64,000 bases of DNA, taken from NCBI RefSeq assembly GCF_002196515.1, contig NZ_CP018835.1:992001-1056000 (forward strand). Direction: 5' to 3'. The notes under the pieces were generated by a model. The model did not search any database and was not told where the DNA came from. It saw nothing but the letters and a program-made list of their open reading frames with translations. This DNA is from Vibrio gazogenes (lineage in GTDB: Bacteria; Pseudomonadota; Gammaproteobacteria; Enterobacterales; Vibrionaceae). Position numbers and translations under genes: made by a program. Positions 8,376-19,027 of the stretch are shown here, in pieces (position 1 is the first letter of the stretch; each line of letters begins with the position of its first letter).

Positions 8376-8951
8376 TTAAGCCATTTCTTTCTCGATCAAC
8401 ATAATCAAAATATGGATGATCTTGATATGAATTTCCTGAATACGATCAGCATAGCCGAAATGAGGGACTCGGATCTCAACATCAGCAATGCCAGCCATTT
8501 TGCCACCGTCTTTACCGGTTAAAGCAATACTTTTCATGCCTTTGGCTTTTGCCGCTTCGATGGCTTTCAGGATGTTACCGGAATTTCCGGAGGTCGACAG
8601 TCCGAACAAGACATCACCTTTCGCACCGACAGCCTCGACGTAACGAGAAAATACAAATTCATAGCCAAAATCATTACTGACGCATGACAGATGGCTGGGA
8701 TCTGAAATGGCAATCCCCGGATAGCCAGGTCGATTATCACGGTAACGTCCGGTCAGTTCTTCAGCAAAATGCATCGCATCACAATGGGAGCCACCGTTCC
8801 CACAAGAAAGCACTTTTCCACCCTGTTTAAAAGAATCTGCAATCAGCTTGGCAGCCGCCTCAATCTGAGCAATATTATGCTCATCACTTAAAAACTTGTT
8901 TAGTACATCGGCGGCTTCGTTCAGCTCGTTCTTAATTAAATCGTGGTACAT
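8376..8951 (-). CDS. gmhA: Sedoheptulose 7-phosphate isomerase GmhA
   Basis: First step of ADP-heptose synthesis for the LPS inner core: sedoheptulose-7-phosphate to heptose-7-phosphate. 191 residues, one SIS domain with [10 protein letters not shown] (near 50) and S-T-S-G-N-S-G-N motifs, plus the E-E-L active-site region. Divergent from fadE and co-oriented with yafJ, the same arrangement as in E. coli. Confidence 0.97.
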   Translation of the reverse strand: MYHDLIKNELNEAADVLNKFLSDEHNIAQIEAAAKLIADSFKQGGKVLSCGNGGSHCDAMHFAEELTGRYRDNRPGYPGIAISDPSHLSCVSNDFGYEFVFSRYVEAVGAKGDVLFGLSTSGNSGNILKAIEAAKAKGMKSIALTGKDGGKMAGIADVEIRVPHFGYADRIQEIHIKIIHILIMLIEKEMA

Positions 8952-9199
8952 AACTCAATTCTCTTTGATGTATGCTGAAATGGCACTCTTACGACAAGAG
9001 CGATACATGTTTACCCGGCTCACTCAGAAAATACTGGTGAAATGTTCCGGAGATAATCATGAGTTTACCCCAACAATTCATTCTGTCGAGCCTTGCCCTG
9101 TAAGAATGCTGTTTCTTCCCTCAGATCCAGTGCATCATCGCACCAAATCATCAGAAAGTGACTCACAATCCGATCTCCTTAACACTTTTGCAACATTAC

Positions 9200-9216
9200 A
9201 ACTGGTAAGACCTCTT
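9200..9216 (+). promoter_or_regulatory. FadR operator before fadE
   Basis: AACTGGTAAGACCTCTT fits the FadR pattern (A-N-C-T-G-G-T-N-N-G-A-C-C core). It lies 51 bases before fadE and overlaps a possible promoter TTACAA (9196-9201), 16-bp spacer, GATAGT (9218-9223), consistent with repression relieved by long-chain acyl-CoA. The rest of the 316-base gmhA-fadE gap shows no gene. Confidence 0.7.
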
Positions 9217-9267
9217 CGATAGTTCTACGATAAAAATATCTGAATCTCCCGATTAAGGAAAAGGAAT

Positions 9268-11754
9268 ATGAGTATTTTGCTCTCGATCGTCGTATTACTC
9301 GTGGTATGGGGAATCTGCGCCTATCATCGTCTCTCGATGGCATTGGGAACAGGAATGCTTACTGCGTCACTAATTGTGTTAACGCTGCTTGGCCAGGTCG
9401 GTTTCACATTCTGGGTCATTTATGCACTGGTCCTTGCCTGCGTGACTGTCCCATCCATCCGGCAAAATCTAGTGACTTCCCAAGTTTTCAGCCTCTTTAA
9501 ACGCCAACTTCCCAAAATGTCCAAGACCGAAAAAGAGGCCTTAGATGCAGGAACCGTCTGGTGGGAAGCCGAGCTATTTCGAGGTAAACCCGACTGGCAG
9601 CAACTACATCGCTATCAAACACCTCATCTGACCGAAGAAGAACGTGCATTTTTAGACGGTCCGGTGAATCAGGTCTGTGAAATGGTCAATGATTATCAGG
9701 TCACTCATGAACTGGCCGACTTACCGCCTGAAATCTGGGAATATCTCAAAGCGCAGAAATTCTTTGCCATGATTATCAAGAAACAATATGGCGGCTTGGA
9801 ATTTTCGGCCTATACACAATCACTGGTGCTGCAAAAACTGGCAGGCGTTTCTGGTATTCTCGCCATCACGGTCGGTGTGCCAAACTCCTTAGGTCCCGGA
9901 GAATTATTGCAACATTACGGCACCGACGAGCAAAAAGACTATTATCTGCCTCGGCTGGCAACGGGTCAGGAGATTCCTTGTTTTGCCCTCACTAGCCCTG
10001 AAGCAGGTTCAGATGCCGGTTCGATTCCTGATTTCGGTGTGGTTTGTAAAGGGACATGGGAAGGAAAAGAAGTCGTCGGGATGCGTCTGACTTGGAATAA
10101 ACGCTATATCACACTAGCCCCCGTAGCAACCGTATTAGGGTTAGCATTTAAATTACAAGACCCGGATCATTTACTCGGTGAAGAAGAAAATATTGGCATT
10201 ACCTGTGCGTTAATTCCAACCGATATGGCTGGTGTCGAAATCGGTCGTCGTCACTTCCCGCTGAATATTCCATTCCAAAATGGTCCGACTCAAGGAAAAG
10301 ATGTCTTTGTCCCACTCGATTTCATCATCGGCGGACCCGGCATGGCCGGTAACGGATGGCGAATGCTGGTTGAATGTCTGTCGGTTGGCCGCGGTATCAC
10401 CCTCCCATCGAACTCGACTGGTGTCACTAAAACAACCGCTGTGACAACCGGTGCCTACGCAAGAATCCGGCGTCAGTTCAAACAACCCATAGGAAAAATG
10501 GAAGGGATTGAGGAGCCACTGGCACGCTTAGGCGGCAATGCCTATCTGATGGATGCAGCCTGTCAACTCACCGTGACGGGTATCATGAACGGTGAAAAAC
10601 CCTCCGTTATTTCAGCAATCGTCAAATATCATTGTACCCACCGGGCTCAACAGTGCCTCAAAGATGCCATGGATATTACCGGCGGGAAAGGGATCTGCCT
10701 TGGTCCGTCAAATTTCCTTGCCAAAAACTATCAGGGCGCGCCCATCGCAATTACGGTTGAAGGGGCGAACATTCTGACCCGTTCGATGATTATCTTTGGT
10801 CAGGGTGCGATTCGCTGTCATCCTTATGTACTCAAAGAAATGGAACTGGCTCACTCTCAAAGTGACAACGCAATGGCACAGTTCGACCAGACACTCAGTG
10901 CACATATTGCTTACACCGTGAGTAATGCAGCACGCAGTTTTTGGCTTGGTCTCACCAATGGACTCGGCTCCGCAGCACCACATCATGATGAGACCAAACG
11001 TTACTACCAAAAACTTAACCGTTACAGTGCCAATCTCGCACTCATGGCCGATCTGACGATGCTGACTCTTGGTGGCAGCCTGAAACGCAAAGAACGTGTA
11101 TCTGCCCGTCTGGGAGATTTACTGAGTCAACTGTATTTGTCTTCAGCAACATTGAAACGCTATGACGATGAGGGCCGCCACACTGAAGACCTAGATTTGG
11201 TACGCTGGGCTCTGGAAGATAGCCTGAAACAGATGGAGGTAGCATTGTCAGAATTACTCGACAACTACCCGTCCCCAGTCTTGGGTTCCCTGCTCAAACG
11301 GCTCCTCATGCCTTTTGGACGCGTTTGTCACGGCCCCAGCGACAAACTGGATCACCGAGTTGCAAAACTATTGCAATCGAATACCGCACCAAGAAACCGT
11401 CTGGGTCGTTATCAGTACTGGTATGCAAGCGAACATAACCCAGCAGGTCGAATCCATCAGGCTCTGGATACAATCATTCAGGCAGAACCGATTTTTGATA
11501 AAATCTGTCAGCTGAAAAATAAACATTATCCATTTACCAATTTGGATCAACTGGCCAAAACAGCACTGGATGAACAGCTAATTTCAAGTGATGAATCGGA
11601 TCTACTGATCAAGGCAGAACAAGAACGCCTCTATGTGATTAATGTCGATGACTTTGCACCGGAAACGTTAGCCGCCGGATCGCCTGACCATCCGAAACAA
11701 GGAAAAGCAAAACGTAGCAATCGAAAAACAGCCAGTCCGGTACAAGAATCCTAA
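9268..11754 (+). CDS. fadE: Acyl-CoA dehydrogenase FadE
   Basis: First step of fatty acid beta-oxidation: FAD-dependent oxidation of acyl-CoA to trans-2-enoyl-CoA. 828 residues, slightly longer than E. coli FadE. The N-terminus has two hydrophobic segments (about 1-20 and 26-60) that anchor it at the inner membrane, as in this subfamily. The central part carries the acyl-CoA dehydrogenase core ([13 protein letters not shown]) and the C-terminal region [10 protein letters not shown], followed by the family-specific extension. AAGGA lies just before the start. Confidence 0.97.
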   Translation: MSILLSIVVLLVVWGICAYHRLSMALGTGMLTASLIVLTLLGQVGFTFWVIYALVLACVTVPSIRQNLVTSQVFSLFKRQLPKMSKTEKEALDAGTVWWEAELFRGKPDWQQLHRYQTPHLTEEERAFLDGPVNQVCEMVNDYQVTHELADLPPEIWEYLKAQKFFAMIIKKQYGGLEFSAYTQSLVLQKLAGVSGILAITVGVPNSLGPGELLQHYGTDEQKDYYLPRLATGQEIPCFALTSPEAGSDAGSIPDFGVVCKGTWEGKEVVGMRLTWNKRYITLAPVATVLGLAFKLQDPDHLLGEEENIGITCALIPTDMAGVEIGRRHFPLNIPFQNGPTQGKDVFVPLDFIIGGPGMAGNGWRMLVECLSVGRGITLPSNSTGVTKTTAVTTGAYARIRRQFKQPIGKMEGIEEPLARLGGNAYLMDAACQLTVTGIMNGEKPSVISAIVKYHCTHRAQQCLKDAMDITGGKGICLGPSNFLAKNYQGAPIAITVEGANILTRSMIIFGQGAIRCHPYVLKEMELAHSQSDNAMAQFDQTLSAHIAYTVSNAARSFWLGLTNGLGSAAPHHDETKRYYQKLNRYSANLALMADLTMLTLGGSLKRKERVSARLGDLLSQLYLSSATLKRYDDEGRHTEDLDLVRWALEDSLKQMEVALSELLDNYPSPVLGSLLKRLLMPFGRVCHGPSDKLDHRVAKLLQSNTAPRNRLGRYQYWYASEHNPAGRIHQALDTIIQAEPIFDKICQLKNKHYPFTNLDQLAKTALDEQLISSDESDLLIKAEQERLYVINVDDFAPETLAAGSPDHPKQGKAKRSNRKTASPVQES

Positions 11755-11824
11755 ACTTAGGAATACAGAAAAAGCAGTGTACTTGCCATAACTAAGCATG
11801 CCATAAATAAGCATGATATAAGCA

Positions 11825-11856
11825 AGAATGCCAGTCAGTCTGACTGGCATTCTTTT
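11825..11856 (+). terminator. Terminator of fadE
   Basis: AGAATGCCAGTCAG, one central T, then its exact complement, followed by TTTT. An A-rich lead on the other side means it may also serve the opposite strand. Confidence 0.8.
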
Positions 11857-11895
11857 ATAACGCTTGCATTCCACAAGTTACTTAAGGCATCACGC

Positions 11896-13143
11896 TTATT
11901 TTTTCGGTATATCGAGCTGTAATGATACGTCCGATTTTTTCGCTTTCACCTTACGGACAACCATCCAGATGATGAGTCCCAAAATCAAAGCACCGATATT
12001 CCCTAGCACGATATAAATCAGTTTCCACATTCTTGCAGACTCTCGTTGTTGCAGTATCGCTTCCTGCTGTTCCTGCTTAACTTTTTCCGCAAGGGCTTTC
12101 TCTTGCATAAGGCGCGTCTGCTCGATATTCACATCTTCCACAACACTATACGTATGTTCAGGGATTGGGAAAACAAGCGGCCGTTGAGAGTTGGCTTCAG
12201 TCGCATAGACTCGGCCATTCCATTTAAAGTTACCCACTTCACCATCGTTGGGAATCGCCAGTTTAACGGTCAGAGAGTCACTACCGGATTGCCCTTCGGC
12301 AGTAAAGTGGTTGTCATACCGATCCCAGTGATCGACATGTGCCACCAGCGACCCCGGTTTGATCGTCCCTTCTAGCCCGGAAAACACGATTTGATGAGGC
12401 TGATCATCAACACGGGACTGAATAAAAGACGTGGTAATCGGTGACGGGTAAACCAGCACTTCTTGTTCCTGTGCGCGTAAAAAGACACCATTCCCCGAGG
12501 TAATCCGAGCCCGGTATCTTCCCGGCTCAGAAAAAATGTTCAGTTTAACGGTAAAAACACCATCGCCGGGTTTTTCATCGAGCCCTCGACCATCATCGGA
12601 AAATTCACCAATAACATCAGGTGTCGGACGCGCTTCTTTGACCAGTTGAGCCTCATTTTCGATGTATTTAGTAAAGGTCACTTTCAGTTTCACGCGATCC
12701 AAGAAATCACGGATCGTTAACGGCTTATCATCAGAAGTCAGCCTAGCGGTAAACTTAATATCTTCGCCCTGATATAACCGTAACGGGAGCTTATCGGTGG
12801 TCAACGCCAGATTAGAGATGAGTCTGATATTATTTTTAGGTGTCACTTTCCCGACCGCTTGCCAAGGACCTGGCATGGGCTTATCAATCGAGATAATATC
12901 CATTGAGGGTTCCTGATACCAACGGACATTATCCGGATGCCGCCATGAATAGTATTTAGTACCATCAGGACGAACTAACACCACAGGTTTCGAAGGTTTC
13001 TCACGGTAGATGACGAAAGTAATCTGACTGATTGTCGGATCCACCCGAACGCGATTATCCAACAAAGACACCGGAGAATTTGTTGCAGCATAACTTCCCA
13101 GCGATACCCATAGCCCGATAAAGATCGTTAACACCCGCAACAT
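11896..13143 (-). CDS. TIGR03503 family protein, membrane-anchored, periplasmic
   Basis: 415 residues, resembling the uncharacterised TIGR03503 family of vibrios and shewanellas. Topology is readable: a signal peptide (1-19, ending Y-A-A), a long beta-rich periplasmic part, a Gln/Glu-rich coiled segment (about 345-372), one membrane helix (about 375-395) and a short basic cytoplasmic tail. Residues near 190-200 read D-D-G-x-x-x-D-x-x-x-G-D-G-V-F, a probable calcium-type loop like those of choice-of-anchor domains. It lies 14 bases after dnaQ on the same strand and probably shares a transcript. Function unknown. Confidence 0.82.
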   Translation of the reverse strand: MLRVLTIFIGLWVSLGSYAATNSPVSLLDNRVRVDPTISQITFVIYREKPSKPVVLVRPDGTKYYSWRHPDNVRWYQEPSMDIISIDKPMPGPWQAVGKVTPKNNIRLISNLALTTDKLPLRLYQGEDIKFTARLTSDDKPLTIRDFLDRVKLKVTFTKYIENEAQLVKEARPTPDVIGEFSDDGRGLDEKPGDGVFTVKLNIFSEPGRYRARITSGNGVFLRAQEQEVLVYPSPITTSFIQSRVDDQPHQIVFSGLEGTIKPGSLVAHVDHWDRYDNHFTAEGQSGSDSLTVKLAIPNDGEVGNFKWNGRVYATEANSQRPLVFPIPEHTYSVVEDVNIEQTRLMQEKALAEKVKQEQQEAILQQRESARMWKLIYIVLGNIGALILGLIIWMVVRKVKAKKSDVSLQLDIPKK

Positions 13144-13157
13144 ATATATTCACTCTC

Positions 13158-13895
13158 CTACTGACGCCAAAGACAGCTGCCATTTTTTTCAACTAAATCT
13201 AAACGATCTTGATGTGCTTGTATCTCATCGGCAGTTGCGCTTAAAACCTTTAGTGATTTTCGTCCGGCGGCAACTCTGCGAATGGCTTCACCACCATCTC
13301 CGGAGCTTTGTCCTGCCGAAAACTGCAATGAGGTCTGCCCACCGGTCATGAACAGATAAACGTCAGCAAGAATCTCCGCATCGAGCAAAGCGCCGTGCAA
13401 TGTCCGGTGTGAATTATCGATCCCATAACGTTCACATAACACATCCAGATTGTTCCGCTTACCGGGGAAAATCCGTTTGGCCATCGCCAGCGTATCGGTC
13501 ACCTTACAGTACTGTTCTGTTTTACCGATGTCGGCATTGAGCTTAGCAAACTCATAATCCATGAAGCCGACGTCAAACGGTGCGTTGTGAGCGACCAGTT
13601 CAGCCCCGCGAATAAAATCCAGAAAAGCCGAATGGACATCTTTATATTCCGGTTTATCGACGAGAAATTCATCGGTAATACCGTGAACTTCAATCGCTTC
13701 TGGTTGTATTTGGCGATCCGGTTTGAGATAAACATGAAAATGTCTGCCGGTCAGTTTACGATTGATGATTTCAACCGCACCGATCTCAACGATTCGATGT
13801 CCCTCATAGTGCGGACCACCATCTTGATTCATACCCGTGGTTTCCGTATCGAGAACCACGATACGATGTATTTCAGAATTGTTGCTAGTATTCAT
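13158..13895 (-). CDS. dnaQ: DNA polymerase III epsilon subunit (proofreading exonuclease)
   Basis: 3'-5' exonuclease of the replicative polymerase; binds the alpha subunit (dnaE, also in this window) through its C-terminus. 245 residues. Exo I D-T-E-T-T-G (16-21), Exo II H-N-A-P-F-D-V-G-F and Exo III-epsilon H-R-T-L-H-G-A-L-L-D-A-E are intact. It is divergent from rnhA with 57 bases between start codons, the arrangement known in E. coli, so the two promoters overlap. Confidence 0.98.
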   Translation of the reverse strand: MNTSNNSEIHRIVVLDTETTGMNQDGGPHYEGHRIVEIGAVEIINRKLTGRHFHVYLKPDRQIQPEAIEVHGITDEFLVDKPEYKDVHSAFLDFIRGAELVAHNAPFDVGFMDYEFAKLNADIGKTEQYCKVTDTLAMAKRIFPGKRNNLDVLCERYGIDNSHRTLHGALLDAEILADVYLFMTGGQTSLQFSAGQSSGDGGEAIRRVAAGRKSLKVLSATADEIQAHQDRLDLVEKNGSCLWRQ

Positions 13896-13952
13896 TGGGA
13901 TAACTGTGTCAGACTATATTGATTCAATCACTGTGGCTTATAGTATCAAATC

Positions 13953-14414
13953 ATGGCGAAACAGGTGGAAATTTTCACAGATGGTTCTTGTCTCGGTAAT
14001 CCGGGACCGGGTGGATATGGCATTGTTCTGCGTTATAAAAGCACTGAAAAAAACCTGTCTCAAGGCTTTCGATTAACCACGAACAATCGAATGGAAATGA
14101 TGGCGGCAGTTGTCGCACTGAAAAGTCTCAAAGAGCCCTGTCAGGTCATTCTGACAACGGATAGCCAATACGTCCGGCAAGGGATTACCCAGTGGATTCA
14201 CAACTGGAAGAAGAAAGGCTGGAAAACCGCAGATAAAAAGCCCGTTAAAAATGCCGACCTATGGCAAGCACTGGATAAAGAAACCCAGCGGCATGACGTT
14301 GAATGGCGTTGGGTCAAAGGCCATGCCGGTCACCGGGAAAATGAAATTTGTGATGAGCTGGCTCGTACAGCGGCTGAGTCACCAACCGCTGATGATGAAG
14401 GATATCAACCGTAA
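13953..14414 (+). CDS. rnhA: Ribonuclease HI
   Basis: Degrades RNA in RNA-DNA hybrids. 153 residues. The four acidic catalytic residues are visible: Asp in [14 protein letters not shown], Glu in M-E-M-M-A-A, Asp in T-T-D-S-Q-Y and Asp in E-I-C-D-E-L-A-R; the basic protrusion W-K-K-K-G-W-K is present. Its stop lies 4 bases from the end of the convergent yafS gene. Confidence 0.98.
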   Translation: MAKQVEIFTDGSCLGNPGPGGYGIVLRYKSTEKNLSQGFRLTTNNRMEMMAAVVALKSLKEPCQVILTTDSQYVRQGITQWIHNWKKKGWKTADKKPVKNADLWQALDKETQRHDVEWRWVKGHAGHRENEICDELARTAAESPTADDEGYQP

Positions 14415-14418
14415 CCAA

Positions 14419-15147
14419 TCACTCAGAATGAGTACGGTAATTGACCCGAACCGGACTGAGCGGGCGTTTGAAACGCCAGTGCGGTTTAATCAGCTTCAGT
14501 GGATAGGTTCTTTTTCTGGCAACGATAAAGTACAGACTCCCGAAAGTACGACAGCTATCACTGATATTGTTTTCCAGCCAAGTCCAAAGTGGACGGTAAT
14601 TCTGAACCGGAAACAACGCATACCGTTCGCATTCAAGCACTTGATAATTTAAAACGCCCAGCCAGTCACTGATACGACTGGGCGTAAACATCCGCCCACT
14701 CCACGGCAAATATTTCTTACGCCACGGTAAGAAACTCGCACATCCACTCAGACTCATCGGATTAAATCCAGTCACAATCAGATAACCATCATCAACCATC
14801 ACCCGATCAACCTCTCTGAGCATACGGTGCGGATCGTTACAATAATCAAGCTGATGCGCCAAAATCACCACATCAATACTTTTTTCCAGAAAAGGTAAGT
14901 CATACTCATCTGCAATGAGTGTATGTAATGGGTTTTTTATATCCAAATGGACTTGATGTTGAATATTTGAAAGACTACTGGCAAGCTCACAACTTAAACC
15001 ACCCAATTTCAGCATATGATAACCAAATAATTTCGGCCACCACTCATCTAACCGGGTTTGGATCGACTCACTGACCCATTGACCATTCTTCAACTGGTTC
15101 CAAGAGTGTGGCTTATCGATTTTTTTTTCACTGCGTGCCGGTTCCAT
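14419..15147 (-). CDS. yafS: SAM-dependent methyltransferase-like protein YafS
   Basis: 242 residues, matching E. coli YafS in sequence and position (between rnhA and gloB). The methyltransferase-11 fold is suggested by D-E-Y-D-L-P-F, S-I-D-V-V-I-L-A-H-Q-L-D-Y and L-R-E-V-D-R-V-M-V-D-D-G-Y-L. The glycine-rich SAM motif I is weak: the region reads L-K-L-G-G-L-S rather than G-x-G-x-G. Substrate unknown. The C-terminus is basic. Divergent from gloB, 52 bases apart. Confidence 0.88.
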   Translation of the reverse strand: MEPARSEKKIDKPHSWNQLKNGQWVSESIQTRLDEWWPKLFGYHMLKLGGLSCELASSLSNIQHQVHLDIKNPLHTLIADEYDLPFLEKSIDVVILAHQLDYCNDPHRMLREVDRVMVDDGYLIVTGFNPMSLSGCASFLPWRKKYLPWSGRMFTPSRISDWLGVLNYQVLECERYALFPVQNYRPLWTWLENNISDSCRTFGSLYFIVARKRTYPLKLIKPHWRFKRPLSPVRVNYRTHSE

Positions 15148-15199
15148 GACTGCCCCGCTACAATAAGCTCAATAAAAAGAAGGTGAATGGAGATAACTC

Positions 15200-15958
15200 A
15201 TGTTAAACATCAAAAGCATACCTGCATTTCGCGATAATTACATCTGGCTCATCCAAAATCGAGATCAACACTGCGTCGTTGTTGACCCCGGAGATGCTGG
15301 CGTTGTCATTGACTACCTGACATCCAATCATCTGACTTTAGATGCAATCCTTATTACACATCATCATCCCGACCATGTGGGAGGCATCAGCGAACTTGTC
15401 CGCCACTACCCTCATATTCATGTTGTCGGTCCGGCCAATGAAGCAATCCCCGGTATCACTCATCCCGTCTCAGATGGGGAGCAAATTGAAGTTTTCGGCC
15501 ATATATTCCATATCATCGATTTAAAAGGTCATACACTGGGACATATCGGCTATTTGGGTGAATCTGAAATTTTCTGTGGTGATACATTGTTTTCTGCCGG
15601 ATGTGGCCGCCTGTTTGAAGGGACAGCGGAGGAAATGTGGCAGTCATTACAAAAATTGAGAGCTTTGCCAGAAGAAACCAAAGTTTACTGCGCCCATGAA
15701 TATACAGCCAGTAATATTGCCTTTGCATTAGCCGTCGAGCCGGAAAACCCAGCACTACAGGCATATCGCGATACCGTCAATCGCTTGCGTGCCCATCATC
15801 AGCCCACTTTACCGACAACTATCGGGCTAGAGAAACAAATTAATCCTTTTCTACGTCCGGAACAGGCTGAAATCATTAAATCCGTCTCAGATAGAAGCTC
15901 AGATCTTGATCCTGTCTCTGTTTTTAAAGTATTGCGTGAATGGAAAAATGAATTTTAA
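15200..15958 (+). CDS. gloB: Hydroxyacylglutathione hydrolase (glyoxalase II)
   Basis: Hydrolyses S-lactoylglutathione to lactate and glutathione, completing methylglyoxal detoxification. 252 residues. Metal motif [10 protein letters not shown] (near 53-62), H-T-L-G-H, C-G-D-T-L-F and the C-terminal A-H-E-Y-T-A substrate-binding motif are all present. GGAG lies 8 bases before ATG. Followed by mltD on the same strand after 74 bases. Confidence 0.97.
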   Translation: MLNIKSIPAFRDNYIWLIQNRDQHCVVVDPGDAGVVIDYLTSNHLTLDAILITHHHPDHVGGISELVRHYPHIHVVGPANEAIPGITHPVSDGEQIEVFGHIFHIIDLKGHTLGHIGYLGESEIFCGDTLFSAGCGRLFEGTAEEMWQSLQKLRALPEETKVYCAHEYTASNIAFALAVEPENPALQAYRDTVNRLRAHHQPTLPTTIGLEKQINPFLRPEQAEIIKSVSDRSSDLDPVSVFKVLREWKNEF

Positions 15959-16032
15959 CACTTCCTCTCTTGTCATCATTATCCTGATACAAGTATCATC
16001 ACGGGCTGTGTAAAAAGGGCTGTTATTAATTT

Positions 16033-17607
16033 ATGAGAATACATATCAGTTGGGTGCTAATGCTGTTAGTCACCGGATGCCAAACCACCCAACCGTTTGA
16101 ACAAACGAATACTCCCGAACCGACCAATACACAGTCGCCGGAGCATTCAGAAAACGCAGCCGCAAAGCCGCCTGCAACGTTCCAGACGGCTGTTAAAGAA
16201 CAGAAAAAAATACGCACGCCACAAGAACAAGCAAACTTGTGGCAACGTATTATTATGCAATTTCGTCTGTCAGTGCCGGATCAAGCCTCGGTAAAACGGT
16301 ATCGGGCTTGGTATCTCAGACACCCCAGACATATAGAAACTGTCGCCCAAAGAGCAACACCATTTCTCTATCTGATCACTGAAAAGATTGAAAAACGTCA
16401 TCTCCCACTTGAACTTGCACTGCTCCCCGTCGTCGAAAGCTCGTTTGACGCCTTTGCCTACTCTTATGGCAGAGCCGCCGGCTTATGGCAGTTTGTGCCT
16501 TCAACCGGGAAAATATATGGCCTGAAGCAAAACTTTTGGTATGACGGGCGCAGAGATGTTGATGCGGCAACCGACGCAGCGTTGGATTACCTTTCCTACC
16601 TGAACAAGAAATTCAATGGCAATTGGAATCATGCGATTGCGGCCTACAATAGTGGCAGCGGTCGAGTCTCTTCTGCGATTCGAAGAAACAAAAGAAAAGG
16701 CCTGCCAACCGACTTTTTCTCACTAGATTTACCCAAAGAGACCAGTAGTTATGTCCCTAAACTGCTGGCATTGGTCGATGTCATTGCCCATCATCAGCAA
16801 TATGGTATTGACCTCCCACCGATTACAAACCAACCTGTACTGGCTCGCGTTGATCCCCAGAAGCAGCTCGATCTTGCCGTTGCAGCAAAGTATGCCGGCA
16901 TCAGTGTCAGAGAACTGCAGAGCTATAATCCAGCGTTCAATCAATGGGCGACATCCCCAAATGGTCCATATAACTTGCTGATTCCTGTTGATAAAGTCAG
17001 TGTATTTGAACAGGCCATCGCGGCCGACGACGGAAAAGGGCTGAAACTGATCCGTTATCAGGTTAAGTCCGGTGATGTGTTGAGCACCATAGCCCAAAAA
17101 TACAATACGACCACGAAAGTCATTCAAACCGTGAATCATCTTGATGGGATGCTGATTCGTGTCGGACAGTATCTGATGATTCCAACCTCAGTCAAAGACG
17201 AAAAAGCTTATACACTTAGTATGAGTAATCGACTGGCGAAGATTCAGTCCCGAGTCCGAGGGCAATATAAGATGACTCATCGTGTTCGCTCTGGGGAGAG
17301 TTTATGGACAATTGCCAAACACTATCATGTCTCTCATCGATCTCTGGCTAAATGGAATGGAATGAGCCCGAAAGATCCGCTCAAGATTGGTAAGTCTCTG
17401 GTGATTTGGAAAAAAGCCAGCGATGGCGCGATCATCCGGACCTTATTTTACAAGGTTCGCAATGGTGATACCCTCAGTGGCATTGCTAATAAATTCAGAA
17501 TTAAAACATCCGATATCATCAAGTGGAATAGCCTGATGGGAGAAAAATATCTCCAACCCGGCCAACAGTTGAAGTTATATGTCGATGTAACCAAAGTCAG
17601 CGTTTAA
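16033..17607 (+). CDS. mltD: Membrane-bound lytic murein transglycosylase D, lipoprotein
   Basis: Cleaves peptidoglycan glycan strands to 1,6-anhydro ends. 524 residues. Lipobox V-T-G-C places the lipid on Cys16. The SLT domain (about 115-230) has the catalytic Glu in L-P-V-V-E-S-S-F, then A-A-G-L-W-Q-F-V-P-S-T-G and A-Y-N-S-G-S-G-R-V. Three LysM repeats follow (about 340-384, 415-459, 472-518), one more than I recall for E. coli MltD. Located after gloB as in E. coli. Confidence 0.96.
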   Translation: MRIHISWVLMLLVTGCQTTQPFEQTNTPEPTNTQSPEHSENAAAKPPATFQTAVKEQKKIRTPQEQANLWQRIIMQFRLSVPDQASVKRYRAWYLRHPRHIETVAQRATPFLYLITEKIEKRHLPLELALLPVVESSFDAFAYSYGRAAGLWQFVPSTGKIYGLKQNFWYDGRRDVDAATDAALDYLSYLNKKFNGNWNHAIAAYNSGSGRVSSAIRRNKRKGLPTDFFSLDLPKETSSYVPKLLALVDVIAHHQQYGIDLPPITNQPVLARVDPQKQLDLAVAAKYAGISVRELQSYNPAFNQWATSPNGPYNLLIPVDKVSVFEQAIAADDGKGLKLIRYQVKSGDVLSTIAQKYNTTTKVIQTVNHLDGMLIRVGQYLMIPTSVKDEKAYTLSMSNRLAKIQSRVRGQYKMTHRVRSGESLWTIAKHYHVSHRSLAKWNGMSPKDPLKIGKSLVIWKKASDGAIIRTLFYKVRNGDTLSGIANKFRIKTSDIIKWNSLMGEKYLQPGQQLKLYVDVTKVSV

Positions 17608-17618
17608 GCACAGCAAAC

Positions 17619-17657
17619 GCTTTACCGGAACACCTATAACGCCGGTAAAGCGCTTTT
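17619..17657 (+). terminator. Likely terminator of mltD
   Basis: GCTTTACCGG / CCGGTAAAGC hairpin with a 13-base loop, followed by GCTTTT. The T tract is short, so efficiency is uncertain. Confidence 0.65.
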
Positions 17658-17707
17658 CATTGACTCTCATTCAATCACAGACCCCATACTCGCTTCGAGA
17701 CAATACA

Positions 17708-18568
17708 CTAGTGCGGTAAAGAGAAAGAAACCTCAATCGGATTATGATCCGATGCGGTTGTCTGTATCACATCGGCTTGATTCAGAATCAGCCCACGGTA
17801 AAAGACATGATCCAGCGGGTGAGAAAGAAACTGTTTCCGCTGGTCATGCGTATATTTGACTTCCTGCATCGATAATGAGGCCATCATCTGATTGACCAGT
17901 TGAATTCTCTCATCACTCCAGCTATTAAAATCACCGGCAAACAAGATCGGCCCCTGATGAGAGGCCAACGTTCGCGTCAATTGTTGCAACTGCCCCTGAA
18001 ATGCATCGATCCCAAGAGAAAAGTTAATGGCATGGACATTCACCACTGCCAGCGTCTGTGCCTGAGGGTCACTTAACTGATAATAGGCAACCAAAGCCGA
18101 TTTAGGCAGACGAATCAATGGCTCATCAGCAGTATAAGCACAAGCAGAAACAGGGAGTTGCCTTGCAATATTCATCACGCCAGCAGACTTGTTGAAAACA
18201 GAGAAAGCCCGAACCTGCAATGCCGACAAATTTTGCTGCATCAGCCATTGATACAATGGCGACCCAAAACTTGATTCCTGAAGCAAGAGTAGTTGTTTGT
18301 GCTGACTATATTCGGTCAAAGCCGGCTCCCAATCGGAGCGGTTTTCTTTATAGATATTCCAAACCAAAACATTCAACGCCCCTTGAGCGTCAATCGCAGC
18401 AGCCGGGTGACGATTCTGATAGCATTGCCCATCAACTGCCGGAACGGATGATGTTGAAGGTACTAATGTCATCAGTTGTGGTGAGTCCGGGACTTGAAAA
18501 ACAATCGTCGCGCCAAATCCAGAGAGGAGGAGTAAGACAGCAAAGATGATCGCCAATCTTTTTTTCAT
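17708..18568 (-). CDS. yafD: Endonuclease/exonuclease/phosphatase family protein YafD
   Basis: 286 residues with an N-terminal membrane anchor or signal segment (about 1-22). The EEP-fold residues are intact: N-I-Y-K, L-L-L-Q-E-S, N-V-H-A-I-N-F-S-L-G, A-G-D-F-N-S-W-S, L-D-H-V-F-Y-R-G and A-S-D-H-N-P. It is collinear with E. coli YafD, which lies in the same neighbourhood (mltD-gloB). The substrate (nucleic acid, lipid or phosphate ester) is unknown. Single gene facing mltD. Confidence 0.88.
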   Translation of the reverse strand: MKKRLAIIFAVLLLLSGFGATIVFQVPDSPQLMTLVPSTSSVPAVDGQCYQNRHPAAAIDAQGALNVLVWNIYKENRSDWEPALTEYSQHKQLLLLQESSFGSPLYQWLMQQNLSALQVRAFSVFNKSAGVMNIARQLPVSACAYTADEPLIRLPKSALVAYYQLSDPQAQTLAVVNVHAINFSLGIDAFQGQLQQLTRTLASHQGPILFAGDFNSWSDERIQLVNQMMASLSMQEVKYTHDQRKQFLSHPLDHVFYRGLILNQADVIQTTASDHNPIEVSFSLPH

Positions 18569-18641
18569 GGTGTATTTTCCGGAAAATAATCAAAGCATAA
18601 CATGGCAGGAATAAAACAGTCGTTGATGACATCCTTGATAA

Positions 18642-18673
18642 ATGAAAGAAGGAGCCATCGGCTCCTTGCTTTC
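18642..18673 (-). terminator. Hairpin after glnB
   Basis: GAAAG-A-AGGAGCC / GGCTCCT-TG-CTTTC with an ATC loop, just after the glnB stop on the minus strand. T content after it is moderate. Confidence 0.65.
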
Positions 18674-18679
18674 ATTCGG

Positions 18680-19027
<348 letters not shown>

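Noticed and set aside
8896..9222. 108-codon frame overlapping the gmhA start and the fadE upstream region
   Set aside because: It overlaps the 5' end of gmhA and the FadR site, with no recognisable protein features.
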